Assembly (NCBI RefSeq): GCF_036985595.1
Contig: NZ_BTPU01000009.1
Location: 109,839 to 173,838, forward strand
Direction of reading: 5' to 3'
DNA length: 64,000 nt
From: Vallitalea maricola
GTDB taxonomy: Bacteria; Bacillota; Clostridia; Lachnospirales; Vallitaleaceae
Under the pieces are notes generated by a model, which was given only the letters and a program-made list of their open reading frames with translations, was not told the DNA's origin and did not search any database. Shown here piece by piece: positions 32,954 to 42,466 of this stretch. Position numbers and translations under genes: made by a program. Every line of letters starts with the position of its first letter. Position 1 is the stretch's first letter.

Positions 32954-34273
32954 ATGAAAAAGATAGGTACATTATTATTGCTAGTAACAGTTCTAACTAT
33001 GTTATTTGCTGGATGTAAGAATAATGATGCAAAAAAAGAAAGTGCAAGTGTTCCTGAAAAATCAACACCTGAAGTTACCGAACCAAATGCAAAAAATAAC
33101 GAAGATCCTATTCAATTAACTGTATGGACTAATGTTGTTGGTAAACATGCAGAAGTTCTTGAAAATATGGCAAAAGAATTTGAAACACTTAATCCTAATA
33201 TTCAAATTGATTTTAGTGCTCCTGGTGGAGAATACGAAAACATGTTAAAAGTAAAAATGGCTGCCAAAGATATGCCAGATATATTCTCAACTCATGGATG
33301 GGCAAAATTAAGATATGGTGAATTCTTAGCTGACTTAAGTGACAGAGAATGGGCTGATAAAGTTACAGAGTCCTTCAAACCAATTGTCAGCGATGAAGAA
33401 GGCAAACTTTATGTATTACCTTTTGATCAAGATCAATCAGGTCCAATCTATAATACAGCTATTTTTGAGGAATATGGTATAGAAATACCCGCTACTCTTG
33501 ATGAATTTATGGCTGCATGTGAAACTATAAAAACTAAGAGTAATGAAGAAATCACTCCAATAGTATGTGCCGCTGAAGGATGGGAAGAAGCTCAATTCTT
33601 TGATTTCTTTGCAACACCACTATTGATTAGTCCAGAGAAAAATGAAGCAGAGGCTTTATTAGACAGAACTTTTGATTGGAACAAATGGGACGTTCTACCA
33701 GAAAAATGGCTTGAAATGTTTGAAAAAGGTTATATCAACAAAGATATCTTTACAGTAAAATTCAGTGACAATATAGCAAAATTTGCTGAAGGTAAAGCTG
33801 CTATTGGATTCTATGGTCCATATTTCATCGAAGAAGCTCGTGCTCTTAATCCTGAAATAAAAGCAGATATGATGCCTATTCCTGCTATATATGATGGTGA
33901 TGAACCAACTTTTGCTGGTGGAGAAAAAACAACTTTCGGTGTTTGGAAAGATTCTCCTAACAAAGAGGCTGCTATGGCATTTATTGATTTCTGTGCCCAA
34001 AAAGAAAATGTTGCAAAAGTATGCGCTTATACAAAATTACCTCCTGCTATTGAAGGTGTAGAAATCAATGCTGGAGAGTTAACAAAAACTTATGAGAAAT
34101 ACGCTAACCTAAGAACTTTCCCATATTTTGATAGAGTGTATCTTCCAAATGGAATGTGGGATGTTATGTGTAAGAATTCTCAATCCCTACTAGGCAAAGT
34201 TATCACTCCTAGAGAATTCTCAGAAAATATGGAATCTGAGTTTAACCGTCTACATCAATTACAAGATAATTAA
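32954..34273 (+). CDS. Carbohydrate ABC transporter substrate-binding lipoprotein
   Basis: A 439-residue extracellular solute-binding protein (family 1, MalE-like). It has a lipoprotein signal with lipobox LFAGC (Cys about 21), a Ser/Pro/Glu linker, then two lobes: 'IQLTVWTNVVGKHAEVLENMAKEFETLNPNIQIDF', 'GKLYVLPFDQDQSGPIYNTAIFEEYGIEIP' and 'GKAAIGFYGPYFIEEA'. These are typical for oligosaccharide binding. The ATG at 32954 follows GGAGG by 8 bases; an earlier in-frame ATG has no site. It heads an importer operon with two permeases. The sugar is unknown. Confidence 0.92.
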   Translation: MKKIGTLLLLVTVLTMLFAGCKNNDAKKESASVPEKSTPEVTEPNAKNNEDPIQLTVWTNVVGKHAEVLENMAKEFETLNPNIQIDFSAPGGEYENMLKVKMAAKDMPDIFSTHGWAKLRYGEFLADLSDREWADKVTESFKPIVSDEEGKLYVLPFDQDQSGPIYNTAIFEEYGIEIPATLDEFMAACETIKTKSNEEITPIVCAAEGWEEAQFFDFFATPLLISPEKNEAEALLDRTFDWNKWDVLPEKWLEMFEKGYINKDIFTVKFSDNIAKFAEGKAAIGFYGPYFIEEARALNPEIKADMMPIPAIYDGDEPTFAGGEKTTFGVWKDSPNKEAAMAFIDFCAQKENVAKVCAYTKLPPAIEGVEINAGELTKTYEKYANLRTFPYFDRVYLPNGMWDVMCKNSQSLLGKVITPREFSENMESEFNRLHQLQDN

Positions 34274-34294
34274 TTATAAATACATAATCTAAAG

Positions 34295-34349
34295 AAAGGG
34301 CTGTCTCATAATGTTAGCCAGTGAACAAAATATTATGAAACAGCCCTTT
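34295..34349 (+). terminator. Attenuating hairpin between binding-protein and permease genes
   Basis: AAAGGGCTGT and ACAGCCCTTT flank a second pairing TCATAAT/ATTATGA, followed by GTGTAAC without a clean T-run. Such hairpins often let the binding-protein message exceed that of the permeases. Confidence 0.75.
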
Positions 34350-34388
34350 GTGTAACTTATTAATTATTGAATCTAGAAAGGAATAGAT

Positions 34389-35288
34389 ATGAAAACGATA
34401 CAAACCAAACTTAAAAAGCAGTTACACTCACCTAAAATAGTCAATATCATGTATGTTCCTGCTCTTATCTTTTTTGTTCTGCTAATATTTTATCCATTTT
34501 TTCAAGGAATTATTATATCTTTCAAAGAATGGAATGGTTATTCTCCCAAGTTTATATGGGTAGGATTACAGAAGTATCAGAAATTATTTCACGATAAAGA
34601 TTTTTATTTTACTGTAAAAAATACTCTTATCTATGGAGTAGGCAGTACATTAATACAGAATATTCTAGGTCTTGGTTGTGCAGTTCTATTGGATCAAAAG
34701 ATGCGATGTGAGAAATTAGTAAGAACCGTTGTATACTTACCAGTTGTTATAAGCGCATTGATTATGGGATATGTATGGTATTTCTTCTTTAAATTTGAAG
34801 GTGGAGCAATTAATGATATTATGATGCTGTTGGGCTTAGATCCTCTTGACTGGCTAGCTGTAGGAAAACGTTCTGTATGGATTGTTACTCTTGTAAACTC
34901 ATTTCAATATATGGGTATTTCAATGGTTATATATCTAGCTGGTCTTCAAGGTATTCCTAAAACCTATTACGAGGCAGCTAGTATAGATGGTGCTACAAGT
35001 TGGACAAAGTTTAAGAACGTTACCATTCCATTGTTAATGCCAGCAATAACAACCAGTGTCGTTATAAACATTATTGGTGGTTTGAAACTATTTGATGTAA
35101 TTATGGCTATGACAAAAGGTGGACCTGGCTATACCTCAGCTTCTATATCAACAATGATGTACCAAATATATTTTGTAAGAATGGATGCGGGATATGCTTC
35201 TGCAATGGGAATAGTCATGTTCTTATTAATTAGCATAATCAGTATTATTAACTTGAAATTTTTAAGAAATAAGGAGGTAGAAATGTGA
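34389..35288 (+). CDS. Carbohydrate ABC transporter permease (MalF/UgpA-like)
   Basis: A 299-residue permease with six membrane segments and the ATPase-coupling EAA loop 'YEAASIDGATSWTKFKNVTIPLLMP' (about 196-220). The N-terminal segment 'YVPALIFFVLLIFYPFFQGIIISF' is usual for this group. The ATG follows AAAGGAA. Its stop overlaps the next permease start, so they are coupled. No ATPase gene is nearby; importers of this class commonly share an MsmX/MsmK-type ATPase encoded elsewhere. Confidence 0.93.
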   Translation: MKTIQTKLKKQLHSPKIVNIMYVPALIFFVLLIFYPFFQGIIISFKEWNGYSPKFIWVGLQKYQKLFHDKDFYFTVKNTLIYGVGSTLIQNILGLGCAVLLDQKMRCEKLVRTVVYLPVVISALIMGYVWYFFFKFEGGAINDIMMLLGLDPLDWLAVGKRSVWIVTLVNSFQYMGISMVIYLAGLQGIPKTYYEAASIDGATSWTKFKNVTIPLLMPAITTSVVINIIGGLKLFDVIMAMTKGGPGYTSASISTMMYQIYFVRMDAGYASAMGIVMFLLISIISIINLKFLRNKEVEM

Positions 35289-36091
35289 AAAGACTCAGTA
35301 GATGTATTATGTATATTGTAGGCATCCTGTATTTGATACCTTTTTATATCTTAATCAATTTAGCTTTTAGACCTGCCTCCAACAGCTCATCTTATTGGAT
35401 ACCTTCTTTTAACCTTTATTTAGATAATTTTAAGAATGCATGGTTAGAGGCAAACATGATATCAGCATTCAAGAATAATATATTCATAACTCTTGTAGTA
35501 GTTGTAAGCGTTATTGTTCTTGGTGCATTTGCATCATACCCATTGGCAAGGTATAAAACAAAATTCAATAATTTCATTTATACTTTGTGTGTATCATGTA
35601 TGATTGTACCTCCATTAACTATTTTGGTTCCATTGTATAAATTGATTGTCAATACTACAGGAACCAGTACATACTTAAGTGTTATATTGCCTCATATAGC
35701 TTATCAACTGCCAATAACAATCTTTTTATTTACTGGTTTCATAGGCTCCATATCCAAGGAACTTGATGAAGCTGCTTTGATTGATGGATGTGGACGCTTT
35801 CGAATATTTTTCAGGATTATATTCCCATTGTTGAAACCAGTAACAGCAACAGTTACAATCTTAGTTGGTGTAGCTATATGGAATGATTATACATTTTCAA
35901 TATTTTTCTTACAGAAACCCAAAATGTATACTATAACAGTAGCCTTAAGTCAATTTTTCTCTCAGTTCTCTAATCAAATTAACTGGGTAGCTGCTGGATG
36001 TATAATAGGCACAATACCATTAGTTGTTCTCTATTTGTTTCTCCAAAAATACTTTGTTAAAGGATTATCTGCTGGAGCTGTCAAAGGATAA
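35285..36091 (+). CDS. Carbohydrate ABC transporter permease (MalG/UgpE-like)
   Basis: A 268-residue inner-membrane permease with six membrane segments and the EAA loop 'DEAALIDGCGRFRIFFRIIFPLLKP' (about 159-183). The start is a GTG within the stop region of the first permease (4-base overlap) after AAGGAGG. The C-terminal 'YFVKGLSAGAVKG' is the standard MalG-family end. It pairs with the MalF-like subunit. Confidence 0.93.
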   Translation: MKRLSRCIMYIVGILYLIPFYILINLAFRPASNSSSYWIPSFNLYLDNFKNAWLEANMISAFKNNIFITLVVVVSVIVLGAFASYPLARYKTKFNNFIYTLCVSCMIVPPLTILVPLYKLIVNTTGTSTYLSVILPHIAYQLPITIFLFTGFIGSISKELDEAALIDGCGRFRIFFRIIFPLLKPVTATVTILVGVAIWNDYTFSIFFLQKPKMYTITVALSQFFSQFSNQINWVAAGCIIGTIPLVVLYLFLQKYFVKGLSAGAVKG

Positions 36092-36097
36092 TATAAC

Positions 36098-36144
36098 GGA
36101 ATTCTATCTAATATATTGTTATAGAATATACAGGATAGAATTCC
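36098..36144. terminator. Two-way terminator between importer and two-component genes
   Basis: Arms GGAATTCTATC (36098-36108) and GATAGAATTCC (36134-36144) are perfect over 11 bases. The hairpin sits between convergent genes. Confidence 0.75.
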
Positions 36145-36157
36145 ATTTGCCTTATAA

Positions 36158-37636
36158 TTAATTGGAATTCTTATGCTTCAATTCAGATGGGTATATATTA
36201 TAATAGTTTTTGAAAAGCTTGCTGAAATATCTTGCACTGTTGAAACCAACTTGATTGGCTACTTGGCTTACTGTAACATTGTTGTTTGTTAATAATTCTT
36301 TTGCAATTAACATTCTAGTCTTGGTGAGATATTTCATGAAAGTAATACCTTCTTTTTTCTTGAATAATGTACTTAAATAATTCGGTGTCAGATCTAATTT
36401 ATCTGCAATCTGGTAGATACCTATATCTTTCATATAGTTTTTTTGAACATAGAGTTTAATTTGATTTATAGTATCCATTTGGCTATCATCAGGTGACTTG
36501 GTTTTAACAAGGTATTCATGAGCTATCTGTTTCAATTTCTCAATAGTCGTATTTCCTTCATCATAAGATTCAAGTAAAGAATTTAAGTACTTTTTCAGGT
36601 TATCCATTAATAATTGTTCATGAGTATTAATCAATTTGTCAAGAGTATCAACATGACTCATGAAAGCTAAATAATTGTTACTATAAAATGCATCAAATAA
36701 CCCCGAGCAATTATCAACTAATTGCAACTGACTATCTTCTGCTCGTTCCCACATATCCTTCAAATCATTAAGGGTAAAGATGTGCTCACTAGGTTTCAAT
36801 ATCCTTAACTGACACATGTTATATATGCAATGCAGGTATTTGAAATTATTATCCAGTGAGTCCACAGCTTCTGAATGAATCAGCGTCAATTCCATACCTT
36901 TACAACGATATTTTAAGAGCATAACTTTTAAAGACTTATAGAAATTATTTACTATTTCCTCAGCCTCTTCATGATTCCCTAAGAATCCCCATGCCAATAC
37001 TAAGGTTAAATCAACTCCTTGTCTGTTTAAAAAAACTATTCTAATATTAGGAGTAATGATATTCTTAATCTTTTCTCTTAGTTCTCCATATAATTTCTGC
37101 ATTACATTATTTCTGAGAGCTATATCAAAAGAATTGGTATTAATACAAAATGTCATATATTTTATATGCTCAGTATAGTTAATTTCAAGCTTTTCTAGAT
37201 ATTGTAATTCCTGATATATACTATTCATGTCTGATTCAAACTGTTGATTCAGCAATAAAGCATATTTTTGATTCTCCTGGAGCAGTTCTGAGATAACTTC
37301 ACCTAGTTCGTTGATGCTTATGGGTTTCAATAAGTAATTGGATACCCCCAGCTGTATAGCTTCTTTTGCATATGAGAATTCTGAATAACCAGTAACTATA
37401 ACCCATTTCGTGTAAGGTGCTATACTTTTAGCTTTTTCTATAGCTTCAAGTCCATTCATTTTTGGCATTCTGATATCTATAAAAGCAATATCATAAGTTG
37501 CTGTTTGAATTTGACATAGCAAAGCTTCCCCATTGTCTACTTCATCAATCCAATCTTTTGATATACCTAATTCTCCTAACATACTAACTAATGTAGATCT
37601 GACTAAATATTCATCATCAGCTATTAAAATTCTCAT
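36158..37636 (-). CDS. Response regulator with AraC-type DNA-binding domain (YesN-like)
   Basis: A 492-residue regulator. The receiver domain (about 1-120) has the acidic pocket 'LIADDEY', the phosphorylated Asp in 'AFIDIRMPKMNG' (about 55) and Lys in 'NYLLKPIS'. A middle part of about 270 residues is of the YesN type. The last 100 residues are two AraC helix-turn-helix units ('GIYQIADKLDLTPNYLSTLFKKKEGITFMKYLTKTRM', 'NVTVSQVANQVGFNSARYFSKLFKNYYNIYPSELK'). It overlaps the sensor kinase gene by 4 bases and faces the sugar importer, which it probably controls. Confidence 0.92.
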   Translation of the reverse strand: MRILIADDEYLVRSTLVSMLGELGISKDWIDEVDNGEALLCQIQTATYDIAFIDIRMPKMNGLEAIEKAKSIAPYTKWVIVTGYSEFSYAKEAIQLGVSNYLLKPISINELGEVISELLQENQKYALLLNQQFESDMNSIYQELQYLEKLEINYTEHIKYMTFCINTNSFDIALRNNVMQKLYGELREKIKNIITPNIRIVFLNRQGVDLTLVLAWGFLGNHEEAEEIVNNFYKSLKVMLLKYRCKGMELTLIHSEAVDSLDNNFKYLHCIYNMCQLRILKPSEHIFTLNDLKDMWERAEDSQLQLVDNCSGLFDAFYSNNYLAFMSHVDTLDKLINTHEQLLMDNLKKYLNSLLESYDEGNTTIEKLKQIAHEYLVKTKSPDDSQMDTINQIKLYVQKNYMKDIGIYQIADKLDLTPNYLSTLFKKKEGITFMKYLTKTRMLIAKELLTNNNVTVSQVANQVGFNSARYFSKLFKNYYNIYPSELKHKNSN

Positions 37637-39399
37637 AGATCAACACTCCCTGTCTTTGAGTTATTTTCAAGATTAAGAGGTATCTTTATAGTTATTTTAG
37701 TACCTTCTCCTTCTCTGCTGTCAATTGTGATTTCACTAGATGAATTAATAAGCATTAATCTGTTTTTTGTATTGGCTATACCAACGTTGGATGATACTTT
37801 AGTTATGTCAAAACCGACTCCATTATCTTCAACTAATATGTATATATATTCTTTATCATCTATTTTTTCTCTGAATGCTTTTACTTGTAATTGACCAGAT
37901 TCATGTATAGGTTCCAACCCATGAATTATAGCATTTTCCACCAAAGGTTGTAATAGTAATTTTGGAACTTCAACATCTTCTAATTCTGAGTCTAGTTGAA
38001 AATCATAGTTAATACGTTCACCAAAACGCAATTTTTGTAACGCGCAATATCGCTTTAGAAGCTTGAATTCTTCTTCTAGACTAGATGTATCTTGTTGATT
38101 AAGAATATATCTCATCATTCCTGTTAAATTAATTATTGTCTCTTCTACTTTTTTTCGTTCACCTAATCTATTAAGCCCTATCAATCCATTAAGGGTATTA
38201 AATAAAAAGTGAGGCTGTATCTGAGATTGCAAAGCATAATATTCAGCTTTTTGTTTTTCAATGATTGCCTTATACTCTCTGCTTACCAAATCATCAATCT
38301 CATACATCATATTATTAAGATTATGACACAAATAAGCAATTTCATCTTTTCCTGATTCGTCGAACAATAGAGAACGGTTGCCTTTTTGAATCTTCTCAAT
38401 TGTCATAAGCATATTGTTGAAAGGTTTGGTAATATGATTCCACATAAGATAATAGATTAAAATAGTAATTAAAAGCTCTAGGATTATAAATAAACCACCT
38501 ACTATATACATACCTTTAACTTTATCATTTAGCTCAGATTGAGATATTAAAATATTAATATGCCATGTTAATTTGCTTAATGGTCTTTTAATAAGCCTAT
38601 AATCATCTTTTTCTGAGGATATCTTCTTACCTGTATAATTAATGATTTGCTCTTCTAATGACTCTGATATTGGTTTTGTTGCATATATAAGATTATTGTT
38701 TCCGTCATACACTGTGATAATTGATGAAACCCCTAGATTAATATTATTAAAAGTTTTTGCAATAATATTGGTATCCATATCAGCCATAAGGACTCCCAAG
38801 GTCTTCATTGTTATTGGGTCTTTTATAAGACGAGCCACTGAAAACACTTGACCGGCTACAGGTGTTTGTAGATAATCTTGTTTATGAGCATTAATATATG
38901 TTACATTACTGTTGTTTATAATAGCTTGTTGATACCACTGTGCTTCTTTGAAATTATATCCATTAATAACAGAAGTTTGTCCGTACTTTTTAGTTGTTAT
39001 AAATGATTGCAGGTTTTCTGTTACAAAAAGAGCACTTAATACATCAACACGAGTTGATTGAAGATAGTTAGCCAATGTGTATTGTATAGATTGAGTTAAT
39101 AGAAATTTATTATATATATCCAATTCATCGTAGTAACTGTTATTTATTACTAACAGAGAATCCATAAATGATTGATTGAAATAAGGCATGATAGTTATTC
39201 TTTCAAGTTCATCAAAGTAACTATTTAGATTATGTTCAATAGCTGTTAAAGTACTGTCCGTCAATACATCAATCTCTTTATTCATTGTCTTTGTAAAATA
39301 CGTGGGTAACGTTACCATTACCAAGATTGATAATAAAAATATGGATATAAGAAATACTGTAATCAATTTGAATCGAAAAGAGTAGCGATAGTGTATCAA
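37633..39399 (-). CDS. Sensor histidine kinase (YesM-like)
   Basis: A 588-residue membrane sensor. There are two membrane segments (about 12-32 and 300-322) around an extracytoplasmic dCache-like domain. A HAMP linker ('HITKPFNNMLMTIEKIQKGNR'), the His_kinase motif 'QIQPHFLFNTLNGLIGL' (His about 395) and an ATPase domain follow ('LLLQPLVENAIIHGLE', 'VEDNGVGFD'). The start appears to be a TTG; GGAAGTGAAG lies before it. Together with the YesN-like regulator it should sense an extracellular carbohydrate signal. Confidence 0.9.
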   Translation of the reverse strand: MIHYRYSFRFKLITVFLISIFLLSILVMVTLPTYFTKTMNKEIDVLTDSTLTAIEHNLNSYFDELERITIMPYFNQSFMDSLLVINNSYYDELDIYNKFLLTQSIQYTLANYLQSTRVDVLSALFVTENLQSFITTKKYGQTSVINGYNFKEAQWYQQAIINNSNVTYINAHKQDYLQTPVAGQVFSVARLIKDPITMKTLGVLMADMDTNIIAKTFNNINLGVSSIITVYDGNNNLIYATKPISESLEEQIINYTGKKISSEKDDYRLIKRPLSKLTWHINILISQSELNDKVKGMYIVGGLFIILELLITILIYYLMWNHITKPFNNMLMTIEKIQKGNRSLLFDESGKDEIAYLCHNLNNMMYEIDDLVSREYKAIIEKQKAEYYALQSQIQPHFLFNTLNGLIGLNRLGERKKVEETIINLTGMMRYILNQQDTSSLEEEFKLLKRYCALQKLRFGERINYDFQLDSELEDVEVPKLLLQPLVENAIIHGLEPIHESGQLQVKAFREKIDDKEYIYILVEDNGVGFDITKVSSNVGIANTKNRLMLINSSSEITIDSREGEGTKITIKIPLNLENNSKTGSVDL

Positions 39400-39458
39400 A
39401 GTTCTTCACTTCCTTTAGATATATAATGTATTATACAGTAATTTGTTACAGTCTCAAA

Positions 39459-39496
39459 AGGACTGTCTCTATTTATTTTGTCAAGAAACAGTCCCT
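39459..39496 (-). terminator. Hairpin upstream of the kinase gene
   Basis: GGACTGT (39460-39466) and ACAGTCC (39488-39494) have flanking pairs; on the leftward strand TTTT follows. It probably stops read-through into the two-component operon. Confidence 0.6.
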
Positions 39497-39620
39497 TATT
39501 TATTTTATTTATATAGATTACTTACTTCATTATACTACATTAATATATTTTAATACATGTTATATTTCTATAATTTCTGTACTTCTTTCTACACTATTCT
39601 ATTAATAAGAGATTTTTGCA

Positions 39621-39675
39621 AAAAAAATAGATCAGAAAACTTCTATCAGCCTAGAAATTTCAAATCTATTTTTTT
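39621..39675. terminator. Terminator of the small lipoprotein gene
   Basis: Perfect arms AAAAAAATAGAT (39621-39632) and ATCTATTTTTTT (39664-39675) with a 31-base loop that has further pairing (ACTTCTATC/CTAGAAATTT). It has T-runs in both directions. Confidence 0.7.
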
Positions 39676-39726
39676 AACGTATTTCATAAGTATTAAATTG
39701 AATTAATAATATTAATTTCAGTTTAA

Positions 39727-39891
39727 TTACATGTTGTCACCATTCATGTCAACATTTTCATTGTTTTGGATTTCATTATTATTTTCTTGGTTTGGTTTAT
39801 TAGGGTCTGTGTTATAAGTCTTACATCCTACGAAAGAAAATAAACTTAATCCTAGAACCAATGCTATAGCTCTTATTGTATTCTTCTTCAA
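39727..39891 (-). CDS. Small lipoprotein (54 aa)
   Basis: From a TTG start at 39891 the product is MKKNTIRAIALVLGLSLFSF followed by VGC, a lipobox with Cys near residue 23. A 30-residue Asn/Glu/Pro-rich, disordered tail follows. GAGGTG lies six bases before the TTG. An ATG ten codons upstream is open but would put the charged segment before the signal and has no site. A separate terminator follows. It should be a surface-anchored peptide of unknown role. Confidence 0.6.
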   Translation of the reverse strand: MKKNTIRAIALVLGLSLFSFVGCKTYNTDPNKPNQENNNEIQNNENVDMNGDNM

Positions 39892-40140
39892 TATACTCAC
39901 CTCATCATTGTTTTGTTTCATAGTCTTAAAGTTCAGCGTTGGTGGTTCTTAAAATTTGCCCTTTTAAATATAGTAATTATTTTACTCCTCATTAATTAGA
40001 CTCCTGAACACCTTATTTAGTTTCAAATATTCGTAAATTTTTTATGAATTCTTTATTAGTATTAACAATATATGAAATTAAATACATTTACGCCCATTAG
40101 TAATTTTTTCTTATGCTGGAATTTTATAAGTATATAACGA

Positions 40141-40183
40141 AAAAAAATTATCCTGGTTTTAAATTAATATAGGATAATTTTTT
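40141..40183. terminator. Terminator of the DUF2726 gene
   Basis: AAAAAAATTATCCT (40141-40154) pairs with AGGATAATTTTTT (40171-40183), with T-runs on both strands. Confidence 0.8.
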
Positions 40184-40188
40184 CATCT

Positions 40189-40695
40189 CTATGAAACATT
40201 TTTCAAAGCATTTTGTAATTCAAGTTTAACATCTTCTTTATCATATTTGTATTTACATGGAATATGTACTACTTCATAACCTATACTGTTTAAAACTTCA
40301 TCAATGAATTTATCTCTTTCCATTCTATCTTTTCTATAATGAGATCTATCATCTAATTCTAAACATACCAAGGGCTTTAGAGTTGCATTGTCACATAGTA
40401 CAAAATCAATATGTTTACAACTGATTTTGTTAAAATAGGTCAAATAATTATCTTTGTTCTTGACTTTAACTATATCCGCTACTCTTACTTTGGTAAATAG
40501 AGTGATATCCAAATCATTGCAAACGTCATATAAAGTATCATAAAATTTTAATTCTGCTTTTGTCAATATACTATCAACATCTTTGTAGGCTGTTGCATAA
40601 TTATATTTATTCTTATTGGATAATTTAGTTTCAATTATTTTAAATAGTATTCCTATGAAAATTATTGCTATTAGTGTTATTATTATTGTTTCCAT
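40189..40695 (-). CDS. Membrane-anchored DUF2726 protein
   Basis: A 168-residue protein with one N-terminal membrane segment (about 3-22) and a DUF2726 domain. That domain ('ILTKAELKFYDTLYDVCNDLDITLFTKVRVADIVKV', 'CKHIDFVLCDNATLKPLVCLELDDRSHYRKDRMERDKFIDEVLNSIGYEVVHIP') has the Asp...Glu-x-Asp pattern of restriction-nuclease-like folds. Known family members are linked to nucleic-acid enzymes, and activity here is not shown. The ATG follows GGAAAGG. It stands alone with its own terminator. Confidence 0.8.
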   Translation of the reverse strand: METIIITLIAIIFIGILFKIIETKLSNKNKYNYATAYKDVDSILTKAELKFYDTLYDVCNDLDITLFTKVRVADIVKVKNKDNYLTYFNKISCKHIDFVLCDNATLKPLVCLELDDRSHYRKDRMERDKFIDEVLNSIGYEVVHIPCKYKYDKEDVKLELQNALKNVS

Positions 40696-40889
40696 TTTTG
40701 CCTTTCCTTGTTTTACATATATAAGTCTTCATTGTTAGTTAGCTGGTTAGCTGGTACGTCAATAAAATAATTTGTTGATTATTGATTTTTTAGATTCTAC
40801 ATTCACTGCAAATACATCCACATACACCAATTAATTCTATTGTTAATATATCTCTTATCATTAAATAATAATAAAATTTTTTATTTTTA

Positions 40890-41027
40890 TTAGAAGTATA
40901 TGTATGCACCGATTATTATAGTTACTAATAGTGAAGCAGTAATTATTTGATAACCTGATTTTAACTTATCCCATTTTTTAAGGGGGACTGATATAATATC
41001 TGATAAGATATCTATAATAACTTCCAT
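40890..41027 (-). CDS. Small membrane protein (45 aa)
   Basis: A 45-codon frame. An amphipathic N-terminal part (MEVIIDILSDIISVPLKKWD) is followed by one membrane segment 'QIITASLLVTIIIGAYIYF' ending at the stop. AAGGTG lies 7 bases before the ATG. No other gene covers the region and no family is recognised. Confidence 0.6.
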   Translation of the reverse strand: MEVIIDILSDIISVPLKKWDKLKSGYQIITASLLVTIIIGAYIYF

Positions 41028-41240
41028 TTTTAAACACCTTCTTATATTAATATCTCAAATTACTCATATTAATATTATCAAATAATCTAATAGTAAGCAA
41101 TTTAATTTCTTTTTACCTTTTTGAGTACAAGCTAACTGTTCCATGCCTAGTGCCCTACCTTCCTAATATATATTATGCCATTCTTACTGAATTAATTTAC
41201 ATATGCATACCCTAAACTAACCTTTAATGTTGTTACTAAC

Positions 41241-41264
41241 AAAGCCCACCAAGTATGGCAGGCT
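41241..41264 (-). terminator. Terminator of the 41317 gene
   Basis: Read leftward: AGCCTGCC and GGTGGGCT pair over 8 bases with two G-T pairs around a 6-base loop, followed by TTTG. Confidence 0.6.
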
Positions 41265-41316
41265 TATCGTATGTACTAATCAGTGCTTTAGGTTAACATA
41301 TTAAAATTCTAATTTT

Positions 41317-41745
41317 TTACACAATTTTAAAGTATAATCTATAATCTCCATCATAACTTCCTTTACAATGATCCACGCATACATAAATGTAATCATCTTC
41401 TTCTAATTCATGTTTGTAGTTAAAGTAATGAGCAACTTCCTTTTCATCGTATATTACTTCTTTATCCGAATTAAAAATTTTTATACGAATTTCAGGGTCG
41501 CCATCATATCTGAACTTAATTTTCATTATTCCAGTTTCATCTGCGTATAGCTTAAAGTAATCTCTATCACCTTTTTTATAAAAATCTCCTTCTACAACTG
41601 CATTTTCAGCCCTAGCATAAAACCTATCTGCTCTTGACATTGAATTATTATTTTCGCTCTCCTTGTAATCATCTTGAGCCAGTGTTGGTAACCCTAAACT
41701 CAAAATACCCAATATTACCATTAAGCTTAATATTCTTTTCTTCAT
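41317..41745 (-). CDS. Secreted PPC-domain-like protein
   Basis: A 142-residue exported protein. The signal peptide (KKRILSLMVILGILSLGLPTLAQ) is followed by an acidic linker and a beta-sandwich resembling the bacterial pre-peptidase C-terminal domain ('ADRFYARAENAVVEGDFYKKGDRDYFKLYADETGIMKIKF' and 'GDPEIRIKIFNSDKEVI', 'YVCVDHCKGSYDGDYRLYFKI'). Here the domain stands alone rather than at the end of a protease. The ATG at 41745 follows AGGAGG by 7 bases; an ATG five codons earlier overlaps that site. Confidence 0.7.
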   Translation of the reverse strand: MKKRILSLMVILGILSLGLPTLAQDDYKESENNNSMSRADRFYARAENAVVEGDFYKKGDRDYFKLYADETGIMKIKFRYDGDPEIRIKIFNSDKEVIYDEKEVAHYFNYKHELEEDDYIYVCVDHCKGSYDGDYRLYFKIV

Positions 41746-41760
41746 AAAATTCCTCCTCAT

Positions 41761-42126
41761 CTTTTGATTAGTACGTCATCTATACTACCATAACAAGTTT
41801 AAATATTTTGTCATTTTATGTTTGTTTTATGTTTTTTAATTATATCTTAATATTTTAATTTAAAAAATGTTTTTTTATATTCACTGCTAAGTTGACATTT
41901 AGTAATGTGTATATTTCTATATATTTTCATTTATACTTAATTTTTGATTTTTGAATATTACAAATAGTAATATTTAGGTTGTATATCTTATTACTTTTTT
42001 CATGTTTTTTATTTTTTAAATATAAATATAATGAATTTGTAGAAATTCTTTTGCAAGCGGTCCAATTATTATTTTTCTGTAATTTCATGAAAATCACCTT
42101 TTACATCAATAAAAGGAATTACAAAT
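41761..42126. other. Very AT-rich spacer with no gene seen
   Basis: Long runs of T and A between the PPC-domain gene and the element remnant. Nothing beyond a possible promoter for the leftward gene is supported. Confidence 0.5.
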
Positions 42127-42309
42127 TTATATTTGTTTTTGCCCACTTGGTAAAGGTCGGTTCTCAAAACCGAGCTTTCCTAATTCTGCAAAATCACTTT
42201 CGTAATCTCTCATTTTCCTTTGTATAATAGGATGGTTATAATCAGTCCCATTTGCAACAATCAAACTATATGTAAATATCTCATTTCTTTTAATTTTAAC
42301 TAATTCCAT
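42127..42309 (-). pseudogene. Truncated Rha-family phage regulatory protein
   Basis: Sixty residues matching the start of the Rha/antirepressor N-terminal domain: 'MELVKIKRNEIFTYSLIVANGTDYNHPIIQRKMRDYESDFAELGKLGFENRPLPSGQKQ'-like, then an early stop. The rest of the domain is not found downstream. It is therefore a fragment of a prophage gene, consistent with the broken integrase 0.6 kb to the right. AAGG lies before the ATG. Confidence 0.7.
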
Positions 42310-42347
42310 CTATATCAATCCTTCCAGTTATTTTTTGTATTAAAATA

Positions 42348-42367
42348 GGCGTAGCTAAAAGCTACAC
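42348..42367. repeat. Small hairpin in the element remnant
   Basis: GGCGTAGCT and AGCTACACC with a short A-loop (42348-42367). It could be the terminator of the leftward small membrane gene or part of the old element. Confidence 0.45.
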
Positions 42368-42449
42368 CCAATGTCTAATGGTCGGTAATTATCCGACAAA
42401 TTAGAGAAGGACTAAAAGGCTTACACTCCTTTAATAATCCAATAAAAAA

Positions 42450-42466
42450 ACACCCTTATAGGTGTT
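42450..42466 (-). terminator. Terminator at the end of the small membrane gene
   Basis: Read leftward: AACACC-TATAA-GGGTGTT followed by seven T. It overlaps the stop codon region. Confidence 0.75.
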
